Source: Muribaculaceae bacterium Isolate-037 (Harlan)
GTDB taxonomy: Bacteria; Bacteroidota; Bacteroidia; Bacteroidales; Muribaculaceae
DNA: 64,000 bases
Direction: 5' to 3'
Assembly (NCBI GenBank): GCA_003762615.1
Contig: RIAZ01000023.1
Coordinates: forward strand, 1-64,000
In this document: positions 1-7,402 of the stretch, in pieces
Numbering within the stretch: the stretch's first letter is position 1
How the letters are laid out: the number at the start of each line of letters is the position of its first letter
Program-made: the position numbers and the translations under genes
The notes under the pieces: model-generated
Database searches by the model: none
Told to the model about the DNA's origin: nothing
The model's input: the letters and a program-made list of their open reading frames with translations, nothing else

Positions 1-160
1 ACATGTCATCGCCGTGCCAGCGGAAGAAGTGTTCGTAGTCCTCGTTCATCTTGAGGGCATACTTCTCAACCTTGCGCTCATATTTGCGGAGGACGGTTTT
101 ATACTCGCTTTTGAATATCTCAAGAAGCTCCTCCTTCGTCATTTTCTTTGTCTCACTCAT
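1..160 (-). CDS. Hypothetical protein, N-terminal 53 residues only (partial)
   Basis: The minus strand reads an ATG at 158-160 followed by an open frame that runs off the left edge. The visible residues (MSETKKMTKEELLEIFKSEY and onward to FFRWHGDDM) are highly charged and likely helical. No known domain is recognised. A good promoter (-7 at 249-256, -33 at 276-279) points at it, and a CI-like repressor gene is encoded in the opposite direction, so it may be the first gene of an early operon of a prophage or integrative element. That role is inferred from position only. Confidence 0.6.
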   Translation of the reverse strand, partial: MSETKKMTKEELLEIFKSEYKTVLRKYERKVEKYALKMNEDYEHFFRWHGDDM

Positions 161-189
161 TTTTGCTTAAGTTTGCTTAACCGTTAAAA

Positions 190-221
190 TTTGTCTATCC
201 GCGCCAAATTTTGTATCTTTG
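190..221 (+). promoter_or_regulatory. Bacteroidetes-type promoter for the CI-like repressor gene
   Basis: TTTG at 190-193 and TATCTTTG at 214-221 are separated by 20 bp, an exact fit to the TTTG/TAnnTTTG consensus. Transcription would start near 228 and give a leader of about 78 nt that contains the palindrome at 263-281. Confidence 0.6.
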
Positions 222-248
222 GCCGCTCGTTCCATCTGGAACACGTTG

Positions 249-279
249 CAAAGATAGTACACATTTTGTGAACTACAAA
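249..279 (-). promoter_or_regulatory. Leftward promoter facing the repressor promoter
   Basis: On the minus strand TTTG (CAAA at 276-279) and TATCTTTG (CAAAGATA at 249-256) are 19 bp apart. It would drive the truncated gene ending at 160. Its -33 element lies inside the palindrome at 263-281, the usual arrangement for repression. Confidence 0.6.
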
Positions 280-281
280 AT
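263..281. promoter_or_regulatory. Candidate operator palindrome
   Basis: ATTTTGT (263-269) and ACAAAAT (275-281) form a perfect 7-bp inverted repeat with a 5-bp spacer. A half-site of the same sequence in inverse orientation (CACAAAAT, 300-307) overlaps the repressor start codon. The palindrome covers the -33 box of the leftward promoter and lies in the leader of the rightward one. Binding by the adjacent CI-like protein is inferred. Confidence 0.45.
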
Positions 282-305
282 TTTAAACGCTGAATTTTAC
301 ACAAA

Positions 306-749
306 ATGAAAACTTTTTCAACTTCAGAGATATTAGATCGCCTCAGAAACGCCCTAAACCAATCCAATGATACGGAGTTGGCTAACTTCTTAGGGGTAAA
401 GAAAGCTACACTCTCTAACTGGCGTTCTCGCAATTCATTGGATTGGCCTCTTCTGTTTTCATTTTGTGAACATATAGATTTAAATTGGATAATATTCGGG
501 GATTCAAAAGCGATTCCGCCAACCAATCAAGAAAGTTTAGCAATTAACACAAATAGTTCTCTTGTTGAACACCTTGACAACAAACTCAAAGAAAAGGATA
601 AAGAAATAGGCTCTCTAAACAAGGAAATTGGAAAGCTCGAGGCTCGAATAGAGCAGCTTGAAAAAGAACATAGGGACAACCAGGTCTTTTCCACAACAAA
701 CATTCCAAAGGTGGAGACCCCCTCCCCGCCCGTCTTGCAAGACAGATAG
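306..749 (+). CDS. CI-like phage repressor family DNA-binding protein
   Basis: A 147-residue protein. Residues about 6-65 resemble the bacteriophage CI repressor helix-turn-helix domain (ILDRLRNALN, then the recognition-helix segment GVKKATLSNWRSRNSLDW, then FCEHIDLNWIIFGDSK). Residues about 86-125 form a heptad-rich coiled coil (KEKDKEIGSLNKEIGKLEAR) that could mediate dimerisation. There is no LexA-type self-cleaving peptidase domain, unlike long CI repressors. Two promoters and a palindrome lie just upstream, and a truncated gene is encoded oppositely. This suggests a maintenance switch of a prophage or mobile element, but no phage structural gene is visible in the window. Confidence 0.75.
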   Translation: MKTFSTSEILDRLRNALNQSNDTELANFLGVKKATLSNWRSRNSLDWPLLFSFCEHIDLNWIIFGDSKAIPPTNQESLAINTNSSLVEHLDNKLKEKDKEIGSLNKEIGKLEARIEQLEKEHRDNQVFSTTNIPKVETPSPPVLQDR

Positions 750-1120
750 AGCCCTCCATCGTGATTATTGATGGCATACCCTTCCGGATATATCCAAACT
801 GAACGAAAAGACACCAAAGGGACCCCGGGGATACCCCCGAATCGCCCATTCCCGAGGTGTTACCCCCTTGAATCGAAGTATGAAGGAGTGGAAATCTCTG
901 AAAATCCCTTATTTATTAAGGAGCAACTTTCCAAAGTAGTGGTTTTTGCTTCATAGTGAAATGCCGAAATCGGGGGTCTATTTTGAAAAATCGGTATTTT
1001 CCCTCCCCTCTATCACCCCCCCTGATTACCCCAAATGTGTAACCCCAGTTGCACTGAAATGTAACCCCACTTTGTAACCCCACCTGTAACCCCACCCTCC
1101 AAAATCAACTGTTCTAACAC
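750..1120. other. Gene-free stretch
   Basis: No convincing coding region. A 62-codon frame at 768-956 has no recognisable features. The stretch is rich in runs of C and G and contains the GTAACCCCA repeat cluster at 1039-1094. Confidence 0.5.
1039..1094 (+). repeat. Four direct copies of GTAACCCCA
   Basis: Copies start at 1039, 1061, 1074 and 1086, giving spacings of 22, 13 and 12 bp. They lie in non-coding DNA just beyond the terminator of the small gene at 1205-1441. Function unknown. Confidence 0.6.
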
Positions 1121-1148
1121 AAAAATGGGGGAGCCTCTCAGCTCCCCC
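1121..1148 (-). terminator. Rho-independent terminator of the 78-residue gene
   Basis: GGGGGAGC (1127-1134) pairs with GCTCCCCC (1141-1148) around a 6-nt loop. Read leftward, the stem is followed by five U (AAAAA at 1121-1125). It fits the end of the minus-strand gene at 1205-1441. Confidence 0.7.
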
Positions 1149-1204
1149 GATAGATTCTATTCAAACGGCACTCCAAGGCCGTTCAAACAACGTTGCCGTA
1201 TCGT

Positions 1205-1441
1205 TCAACCATCTACGCCACCACGCGCCCCACGAGGGACTGTGATGAGCGTAGATTGCTTTATTATAGCGCGTTTAGTCACAACGGTACCACCACCGCT
1301 CAAACCGGCACGACGCAGGTAATCATAGCCACATCCCACCTCTTGTGGGCTTAAGACGGTAAAAATGGCCGCTATCGAGCCAAAATACAGGTCTCTGCGC
1401 TTGCCGGTGAGGTGAACGTGTATCACTTTGGTCTGTCTCAT
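1205..1441 (-). CDS. Small uncharacterised protein, 78 residues
   Basis: The frame opens further upstream, but the start at 1439-1441 (MRQTKVIHVHLTG) is chosen because the promoter-like sequence at 1459-1489 lies inside the longer version. The protein reads as a compact basic domain (GKRRDLYFGSIAAIF, LSPQEVGCGYDYLRR, TVVTKRAIIKQSTLI). It reads like a conserved small protein of Bacteroidetes mobile elements, but I cannot name a family. A clear terminator at 1121-1148 and a promoter at 1459-1489 bracket it as a single-gene unit, which supports it being real. Confidence 0.55.
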   Translation of the reverse strand: MRQTKVIHVHLTGKRRDLYFGSIAAIFTVLSPQEVGCGYDYLRRAGLSGGGTVVTKRAIIKQSTLITVPRGARGGVDG

Positions 1442-1458
1442 AATCTCTGAATTTTCTG

Positions 1459-1489
1459 CAAATATACACAAATAACCGCTATTTGCAAC
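1459..1489 (-). promoter_or_regulatory. Promoter of the 78-residue gene
   Basis: Minus-strand TATATTTG (1459-1466) matches TAnnTTTG. GTTG (1486-1489), with one mismatch to TTTG, lies 19 bp upstream. Confidence 0.45.
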
Positions 1490-1979
1490 CTTTTGAAATT
1501 ATATAAATCAAGAACCGGCACTAAAAAGTCGGCACAAAGCCGACCGCCCCACCCTATCCAACCACCGGAATCAATGACGTAAACCAAACAACCCGGCCAT
1601 GCGCCCCATGTAGCCCTCATGTAAACCTATGAGGCCGATAATTAAACCGAAATTAAACCAATGTAAACGTTTCGTTTTTTTTGCCGCTCTACCCTACCCT
1701 CTCCTAACTGCCGCAAACTCAAAGGCTTTCACCAAATCTGCCCGTCCACCTCAACAACCGCTTCGTTTTGTGCCCCATACAAAATTAGATTAATGAGAAC
1801 GCGGCATCAAACTTTTACGTTATAATATCAATCTACAAACCATCATAAATCGGTCAAATTATATCTACAAAAATAAATTGCTAATATTGATAATCAGTGA
1901 TTTAATATATGAATATAATCTACAATATATGAAAACGCACCGATGGGGGTAGCAGTGTTGAAAATTGGTATTTGTCAAA
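1490..1979. other. Gene-free, AT-rich stretch
   Basis: No coding region seen. 1500-1780 is GC-mixed; 1790-1940 is strongly AT-rich (many ATAATAT and TATATGAA runs) and directly precedes the phased TGACG repeats. Such a layout can be an unwinding region beside binding sites, but nothing here proves an origin. Confidence 0.4.
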
Positions 1980-2047
1980 GTTTGACGATTCTTGAAAAAG
2001 TTTGACGACTTCTATAGAAAGTTTGATGATTTCTATAAAAGTTTGAC
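1980..2047 (+). repeat. Four direct repeats of GTTTGACGA type, 20-21 bp apart
   Basis: GTTTGA starts at 1980, 2000, 2021 and 2041, with a degenerate copy (GTTAGCG) at 2062. Three copies have the core TGACG and one has TGATG. The spacing of two helical turns puts all cores on one face of the DNA, as in iteron arrays. It runs directly into the 11-bp array. Confidence 0.7.
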
Positions 2048-2081
2048 GTTTGTTGTAAGAAGTTAGCGGTTATTGTGTGAG

Positions 2082-2175
2082 AAATGACGGAAAAATGACG
2101 GGAGAATAACGGAAAAATGACGGAAGTGCGGGAAATGACGGAAAAATGACGGGAAAATGACGGAAAAATGACGGG
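2082..2175 (+). repeat. Tandem 11-bp array of AAAAATGACGG
   Basis: About nine copies, with the AT of the core at 2084, 2095, 2106, 2117, 2126 (degenerate), 2135, 2146, 2157 and 2168. The unit shares the TGACG core with the 20-21 bp repeats upstream, now spaced one helical turn apart. The array ends about 60 bp from the stop codon of the regulator at 2234-3883. There are no unique spacers, so this is not a CRISPR array. Confidence 0.75.
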
Positions 2176-2233
2176 AGGGCGGGAAAAGTACGTGTAAAAC
2201 TATTGAAAACTGCATAAAACTACATGAAACTAT

Positions 2234-3883
2234 TCAGAGGGATGTGAGATAGTCGTGAAGATCGGCATCTTGTGGAATGCCGAGGGCTTTTCGCAGTCGG
2301 TACCTGTTCATGTTGATGGTTTTCGTCTCCAGACCGAGGAGCATGGAGATCTCTTTTGTTGACATACCCCCTCTAATGAGTAATGCAAGGTTGCGCTCCC
2401 CTTTAGTTAGGTTTGGATGCTTCTGCAATAGATTGTTCATGAAATCCTTGTTCAGCTCCTCGGCTTTCAGCAGAAGAGTCTTACTTGTATCGTCATGGCT
2501 GGCGTATGAGGAGATGAAAGCGGAAATCTTCTTCAGATGTGGCACCATCTCATCATGCGGGAGTTTATACCCCTCTTTGAGCATATCCCGGATCTTCTCC
2601 ATCATCTCATTCCTGCTCTTCAGGAAGGCTGCGAATCCGGTAAGCTCCTGCCGACTTGCCGACAGAAGGTTCTGTGTGTTTTCAAGTTCGAGTTGCTGCT
2701 GTCGCATCTTCAGGGAGTCAACCTCCTTCTCCGCCAGATGCAGGTCCTGGTTAGCCTGTATCAGCTCCAGGTTCTTCTTATGTTTATACCATAAATAATA
2801 GAACAGGCAGCATACAGCAATCATCATCACACCGCCTATCAGTATCCAGAGATTTCTATGCAGAATCCTGATTTCGTAATCCTTTTCCTGCTTCTCTGCA
2901 GCAAGTTTCTGATCCTCGAATCGTTTCCTTGTAATATCAAGGTCGGTGTTGCGCTGGCTGTTATGCCGTTGAAGTTCACTGACAAGCACAGTCATCTTCT
3001 CCATATTTTCGTATGCCGCCTTGAAATTTCCTGCGGCGGCGTTAGCCATGGCGGTGTATTCATAATTATCACACAGCAATTCGCGGGCACCTATCTCATC
3101 AATATATCTGTTGGCAATCTCAAGAGCGGCAAGGGCTTCCCGTGGCTTATTGGCATAGCAGAGCTGTTTCCCCTTGTTGTTGTAGTTTTCACCGAGAGCC
3201 CACTTGGAATCAAGATGCTTGTTGATGGTTATCGCCTCCTCGATTATCTTCAGTTTCTCATCGCTGTCACCGGGATATAGGCACATATTGTTGAGATTAC
3301 GTGCTATTGCCTCTAAATTCTTGAGTTTTCGGCTGATGTCAAGAGATTTTCGGAAGAAATGCTCCGCCAATATAAATTCATCGGTATTCAGTAGGGTCAC
3401 TCCCCTCTCCGTGTAGCATTTCGCTACCCAGGCGGAATCCCCAAGCGATTTGAATATGGCGGTGGCACGGTCGTTTAGCTTGTTGGCACGGGCATAGTCA
3501 CCGAGCTTGCTGAACACTCTACCTTGCAGCACAAATATTCTGGCGAACGTATGCAGATCGGTGGAGTCGGTCATCTGTTCCGCATCAAAGAGAGTCTTTA
3601 TACTGAGATCGAAGTTTCCGAGTAATTGTTCGGCATTGGCATAAAGGATTGAAGCTTCGCGGCATACGGAGTCGGGCTTCGACATGTCGCAAAGTTTTAG
3701 AGCCCTGTTGGCAAGTGCAGATGCTTCCTTCGGGTCGGCATATAGATGAGTCACGGCACGCTGTAGCAGCGTTGCTGCATCATTCTCCGCAGCCAATCTT
3801 TGCGAGTTGACAACAAGCATCAATATCGTCAGGCTTATACAGCGAAACGCATGGTATTCTGAGAGTTTAAGGATCGGTGTCAT
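2234..3883 (-). CDS. TPR-transmembrane-HTH transcriptional regulator
   Basis: A 549-residue protein with the layout common in Bacteroidetes: a hydrophobic N-terminus (residues about 12-30), tetratricopeptide-like helical repeats to about residue 310, one membrane segment (LWILIGGVMMIAVCCLFYYL), a coiled coil, and a C-terminal LuxR-like helix-turn-helix (LTKGERNLALLIRGGMSTKE, then LLGLETKTINMNRYRLRKAL). The periplasmic TPR part would sense, and the cytoplasmic HTH would bind DNA. It lies 62 bp downstream of the MFS gene on the same strand and may be co-transcribed with it. The target is unknown. Confidence 0.8.
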   Translation of the reverse strand: MTPILKLSEYHAFRCISLTILMLVVNSQRLAAENDAATLLQRAVTHLYADPKEASALANRALKLCDMSKPDSVCREASILYANAEQLLGNFDLSIKTLFDAEQMTDSTDLHTFARIFVLQGRVFSKLGDYARANKLNDRATAIFKSLGDSAWVAKCYTERGVTLLNTDEFILAEHFFRKSLDISRKLKNLEAIARNLNNMCLYPGDSDEKLKIIEEAITINKHLDSKWALGENYNNKGKQLCYANKPREALAALEIANRYIDEIGARELLCDNYEYTAMANAAAGNFKAAYENMEKMTVLVSELQRHNSQRNTDLDITRKRFEDQKLAAEKQEKDYEIRILHRNLWILIGGVMMIAVCCLFYYLWYKHKKNLELIQANQDLHLAEKEVDSLKMRQQQLELENTQNLLSASRQELTGFAAFLKSRNEMMEKIRDMLKEGYKLPHDEMVPHLKKISAFISSYASHDDTSKTLLLKAEELNKDFMNNLLQKHPNLTKGERNLALLIRGGMSTKEISMLLGLETKTINMNRYRLRKALGIPQDADLHDYLTSL

Positions 3884-3945
3884 GAGTCGGAAAGGTTGAG
3901 AAGAAGATTATGAAAGATTGAGAGGAGTATTAATTAAGAGGAGCA

Positions 3946-5169
3946 TTAAATGTCGATTCGTCGTCGGGAGAAGAAGTCGCGAGAGGCGAGGAAGAAGAGT
4001 GCTGTTCCGGCAGCCTGCATCACGGCAGCACCCCAGAAGGCGGCGGAATAGGATATGTATTCCAGCAGGAAACCTCCGGCTATCATTCCGAGTCCCATTC
4101 CGACATCCCATGCGGTCAGTATGGATGAGTTGGCGGTGCCCCTTTGGTCATTGCGTGCCAGTTTTATAAACATATTTAGGAATGCGGGGTACATGTGCCC
4201 GTTGCCTAAGCCGATGAGCAAGGCAGAGAGATAGTAAGCCCATAGCTGTTCGACGGCGGCGAAAAGAGTGTAACCGCATAGCGACAGAAGCACACCCATT
4301 GCGGCATTCTCGATGATTTTCCCTTTTGCCAGAGCTTTCGACCCTTGTAGTCGGGAGGCAAAGAGACCGAACGATAGAATCATGAAGAAGATGCCTGTGC
4401 CGTCTGTGACGTTTAGTATCTCCTTGCCGTAAATAGCTACGTAGTTCGACATTATTCCCCAGCAGATACTGAAGCAGCAGATATTCAGGGCGAGCAGCCA
4501 TCCTTTTGTCAGGAAGAATCGGTCAAGGCTTATAGGCTGGTTCTTTTTCGGCTCACGCTTGGGTAGCTTTATTGATGATACGGTCATGAATCCGATGAAT
4601 GCGGTGGCGAGGGCTATCCAGAAGAGAAGCGTGAAATTATCGGAGGCGTGATAGATCCATATACCGATTGACGGGGCGAAAGCCATTGCAAGGTTGTTGC
4701 TCAATCCATAGAATCCTATCCCTTCGTTGCGGCGTGATGAGGGTAGAGTGTCGATTGCGACGGTGGAGTTGGCTACAGTCACGGCACCGAACGGCAGACC
4801 GTGGAGCGTGCGCACTATGGCGAACATGAGTAGCGTCCCGGCACCGATGTATCCTGTAAATAGGATAAAGAATATGAAGAAACAGATTGCCAGCACCTTT
4901 TTCCGGTCGAAAGAATCGACGATAAATCCGCTGAAAGGGCGGACAAGGAGAGCCGCCACGACATAGCCGGATAGGACAAGACCCATTACATCCTTATCGG
5001 CGGCAAATTCCGCATCCAGATATATGGGCAATAGTGGAGTGAGAATATAGAAAGAGAAAAACAGCATGAAATTCCCGACCATTGCCTTGCAATAGTCACG
5101 GTTCCAAAGCGTTTCTTTTCGCAAAGATGATTTTGGAGGCATCTCTTCTGAAGGAGTGTTTACTGCCAT
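3946..5169 (-). CDS. MFS family efflux or uptake transporter
   Basis: A 407-residue polytopic protein with about 12 hydrophobic segments. The conserved MFS loop after the second segment reads GFIVDSFDRKKVL, a variant of G-x-x-x-D-R-x-G-R-R/K. The first half carries the RTLHGLPFGAV segment typical of drug-efflux-like MFS members. The substrate cannot be told from the sequence. Minus-strand -7 candidates (TAAATTTG at 5190-5197 and TAATTTTG at 5201-5208) lie 20-40 bp upstream. The next gene downstream is the TPR/HTH regulator. Confidence 0.85.
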   Translation of the reverse strand: MAVNTPSEEMPPKSSLRKETLWNRDYCKAMVGNFMLFFSFYILTPLLPIYLDAEFAADKDVMGLVLSGYVVAALLVRPFSGFIVDSFDRKKVLAICFFIFFILFTGYIGAGTLLMFAIVRTLHGLPFGAVTVANSTVAIDTLPSSRRNEGIGFYGLSNNLAMAFAPSIGIWIYHASDNFTLLFWIALATAFIGFMTVSSIKLPKREPKKNQPISLDRFFLTKGWLLALNICCFSICWGIMSNYVAIYGKEILNVTDGTGIFFMILSFGLFASRLQGSKALAKGKIIENAAMGVLLSLCGYTLFAAVEQLWAYYLSALLIGLGNGHMYPAFLNMFIKLARNDQRGTANSSILTAWDVGMGLGMIAGGFLLEYISYSAAFWGAAVMQAAGTALFFLASRDFFSRRRIDI

Positions 5170-5239
5170 AGCTAATTGAATCCTTTCTGCAAATTTAAGG
5201 CAAAATTAGTAAAATAAAGCTAATCAAACAATATCCGTC

Positions 5240-5400
5240 AGGTGGAATTAACCACGGAGAGCGCAGGGAGCGCGGAGTTTTTTGATTTGAATGTATTTAA
5301 ATCAAATAAACATGTGCATGATGTAATGGCTTGATGTGCATGATGTCATCTTTGTGGTGCAGTAAATCAAGTTTGATATGGTATGATTATAATGGAAGCA
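5240..5400. repeat. Linker repeat of the immunity array, left copy
   Basis: Contains GTGGAATTAACCACGGAG, a GAGCGCGGAG-like segment and TTTTTTGATTTGA, then TTTGTGGTGCAGTAAATCA. The same blocks recur at 7314-7402 and 18202-18380 between immunity-like genes. Two copies of TGTGCATGATGT (5313-5324 and 5335-5346) sit inside it and recur at 17369-17425. Confidence 0.65.
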
Positions 5401-5404
5401 TGGA

Positions 5405-5884
5405 TCAGTTGCATGCTGTACATTCCATCATATCCAGTCTGCCAAGATTGTTGGTAAGTATGAGTCCATTATTAAAAGAGTTGTCAAAGCCTTTTTGTTC
5501 CTTGTATAACAGATCTGAACCCTGCATGAATATGTTGTTCTCGATTCTTTCCTCAGCATCAAACTGACAGTCAAAGAAACTGAAAAAGCCATTAAAAATA
5601 TTGCCATTTAGTTCAAATACCTCTTTGTTGTGTCCTCCCATCTCATAATTTATTGGAGATTTTACAATATTATGACTGAAGGAAAGTCCACCTTCAAACC
5701 AACATCCGAGAATCTTAAACTCGCTTAAGATGCAATTCCGGATCTCGACTTTTCCGATGAAGTTTACGCTTACTACATCAAAGATATTGATGATACATCC
5801 GTCAAGGATTAATCCTTCCTCTATAAATTCATTGACAAAAAACTCGTCAATACGTTCGAAATGTCTGTCGGTTATAGTTTTCAT
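5405..5884 (-). CDS. Hypothetical protein with pentapeptide-like strand repeats
   Basis: A 159-residue protein with no signal peptide. The middle reads as short turns of strand and polar residues (GKVEIRNCILSEFKILGCWF, then FELNGNIFNGFFSFFDCQFD), resembling a degenerate pentapeptide or right-handed helix fold. It lies within the array of immunity-like genes downstream of the RHS toxin, and its low GC content matches them. It may be an orphan immunity protein, an inference from neighbourhood only. Confidence 0.55.
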   Translation of the reverse strand: MKTITDRHFERIDEFFVNEFIEEGLILDGCIINIFDVVSVNFIGKVEIRNCILSEFKILGCWFEGGLSFSHNIVKSPINYEMGGHNKEVFELNGNIFNGFFSFFDCQFDAEERIENNIFMQGSDLLYKEQKGFDNSFNNGLILTNNLGRLDMMECTACN

Positions 5885-6015
5885 TCTCCTGCGATGGTTT
5901 TTATTTAATGAAGTTTAGACAACTCCCTTACTAAGATTATGAAAATTATGGCAAATATAAGGATAATTAAAAATATATTTATAACTTTGGGAATAATTCT
6001 TAACAGAAAGTTTTT

Positions 6016-6372
6016 ATGAAGGAGAAAATTGAGAATTGGATCCGTGAGCTTGATGAAAGCTCAGACGTGCCGTCAGACATCGTTGCCTTGAATTTCGGGC
6101 TGTATGAGACAGAAGAAGGATATTGTATCTATCTCACCGGTTCGGAGGAATATGACGCATCGGATGATGACTGGGCATGTGAGGTGGATTATGAACCGGA
6201 AGGTAATTTCATAGAATTGCCATCCGGCAATATGGATTGGGAGGAATTTCTGGAGAAAACAAAAAGAATTATCTCAGACTATCTTTCCATCAATGCAGAA
6301 CATCTTCCGATGTTTGAAGGGAGAGTCGTAACCATCGGGTTTGACGACGGCGACCTTTCAAGAATCCGGTAA
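6016..6372 (+). CDS. Acidic hypothetical protein, immunity-like
   Basis: A 118-residue, very acidic cytoplasmic protein (GSEEYDASDDDWACEVDYEP). Small acidic proteins are common as immunity proteins to nuclease toxins, and it sits in the toxin island, but no family is recognised. A -7 element (TAACTTTG, 5982-5989) lies upstream without a clear -33. It is the only rightward gene in the island and ends against a perfect hairpin at 6386-6441. Confidence 0.6.
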   Translation: MKEKIENWIRELDESSDVPSDIVALNFGLYETEEGYCIYLTGSEEYDASDDDWACEVDYEPEGNFIELPSGNMDWEEFLEKTKRIISDYLSINAEHLPMFEGRVVTIGFDDGDLSRIR

Positions 6373-6385
6373 AAGATATATCAAT

Positions 6386-6441
6386 ATCTACGTTGGATAT
6401 GACGTATTTAAGAGAGTAAATACGTCATATCCAACGTAGAT
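6386..6441. terminator. 25-bp perfect inverted repeat between convergent genes
   Basis: The arms 6386-6410 and 6417-6441 are perfectly complementary over 25 bp around a 6-nt loop (AGAGAG). It separates the convergent genes 6016-6372 and 6513-7061, so it probably ends transcription in both directions, although no long U run follows. Confidence 0.65.
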
Positions 6442-6512
6442 GATACAACAATAACACATGAGGTCATTATGACTATCTGTTTCTTGCGTAGTTTCGGTAT
6501 TTACTTTCACCT

Positions 6513-7061
6513 TTATGTAGTGGTGGAAGCACTGCAGTATATTGGGACAAATTCAATACAAAAATTCAATTTTTGTTTCTTAATGGCCTGGTAAACTTCT
6601 TCAGAAACGACAACATCATTAAGATTTTTTTTAATATTGAATATTTTCAAATCTTTGACTTTATCATAAATGAGGCGTTCTTTGATGAGTATATCCGTTC
6701 CGGGGACATATATGGAATTCTTTTTATCCACCACATCAAATATTTTCTTAAAATGCATAATATACATCCACTTGTCTCCATATTCCTTACTAAAAACCTT
6801 TACCGGTAGATACTCTATTAGAGTCGGATCGTCCACAAATGATTCAAACAGTTTTTTCAGTTCCTCGCTGATAATGTTGGCTCCTCCTGTGCACATATTG
6901 AAATGGGCATATTTCCCATACTTCAGTTCTAACACGAGGGATTGCCAGTCCGTCACCTCTTTACCATCCATGGCAATTGGATAGGTCCAGTCTTCAGGGG
7001 CTTCCACTAATCCGCCGTTTTTTTCCTCTTTAGGAAGTAAGTCATAAAATTTAGGTTTCAT
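6513..7061 (-). CDS. Imm11/Imm43-like immunity protein candidate
   Basis: A 182-residue protein from ATG 7059-7061 (MKPKFYDLLPKEEKNGG); an upstream start at 7109 would add a poorly structured basic extension. The C-terminal pattern (SIYVPGTDILIKERLIYDKV, KIFNIKKNLNDVVVSEEVYQ, then LNFCIEFVPI) resembles the end of the DUF1629/Imm11 and Imm43 families, where a conserved strand precedes '-vSeevyqaik-' and '-ieFvPi'. These are predicted immunity proteins of polymorphic toxins. The family call is by eye and tentative. Confidence 0.5.
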   Translation of the reverse strand: MKPKFYDLLPKEEKNGGLVEAPEDWTYPIAMDGKEVTDWQSLVLELKYGKYAHFNMCTGGANIISEELKKLFESFVDDPTLIEYLPVKVFSKEYGDKWMYIMHFKKIFDVVDKKNSIYVPGTDILIKERLIYDKVKDLKIFNIKKNLNDVVVSEEVYQAIKKQKLNFCIEFVPIYCSASTTT

Positions 7062-7130
7062 ATCATGTTGTTTTTTGTGTGATTTATGAAGCGATTTAAG
7101 CTTATTCACAAGCCGGAAAAGTTCATAGCT

Positions 7131-7313
7131 TTAGGAAATTTTGAAGTCTTTGATTTCGTGATGGGGTGTTACCATAAAGGAAATAGCCTTATAAAATTTA
7201 CAAAAAGAATGGTATTTTACCTTTAGGCGTAAGTTTAAATCACTCCTATAAGTGTATTCTTTCAGAAAAGGGAATGCTCCCTTCCAGTCATTAAAAATCT
7301 CTCTTGAAACCAT
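7131..7313 (-). pseudogene. Chimeric remnant of the immunity-array family
   Basis: The first 21 residues (MVSREIFNDWKGAFPFLKEY plus T) match the full-length paralogs at 7403-8212, 17428-18201 and 18381-19175. The following about 39 residues (YRSDLNLRLKVKYHSFCKFY and onward) have no counterpart in them. The frame ends after 60 codons, where the paralogs have 257-269. It looks like a recombination or deletion product that joined the family 5' end to the 3' end of another gene. Confidence 0.6.
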
Positions 7314-7402
7314 AGAATCGAATTTAGTTATACTCTATTATAAGTTTGATATGATATGTGGAATTAACCACAGGGCGCACGGAGAGCGCGGAGGTTTTTG
7401 AT
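7314..7402. repeat. Linker repeat between immunity-array genes
   Basis: Starts next to the family start codon with AGAATCGAATTTAGTTATAC and ATAAGTTTGATATGAT, then GTGGAATTAACCAC and GGAGAGCGCGGAGGTTTTTG before the next gene's stop codon. The spacer at 18202-18380 has the same blocks in the same order. Confidence 0.7.

Noticed and set aside
768..956. A 62-codon frame after the CI-like gene
   Set aside because: No promoter, no recognisable features, and composition like the surrounding non-coding DNA.
2082..2175. Possible CRISPR array
   Set aside because: The repeat unit is 11 bp with no unique spacers and no cas genes nearby.
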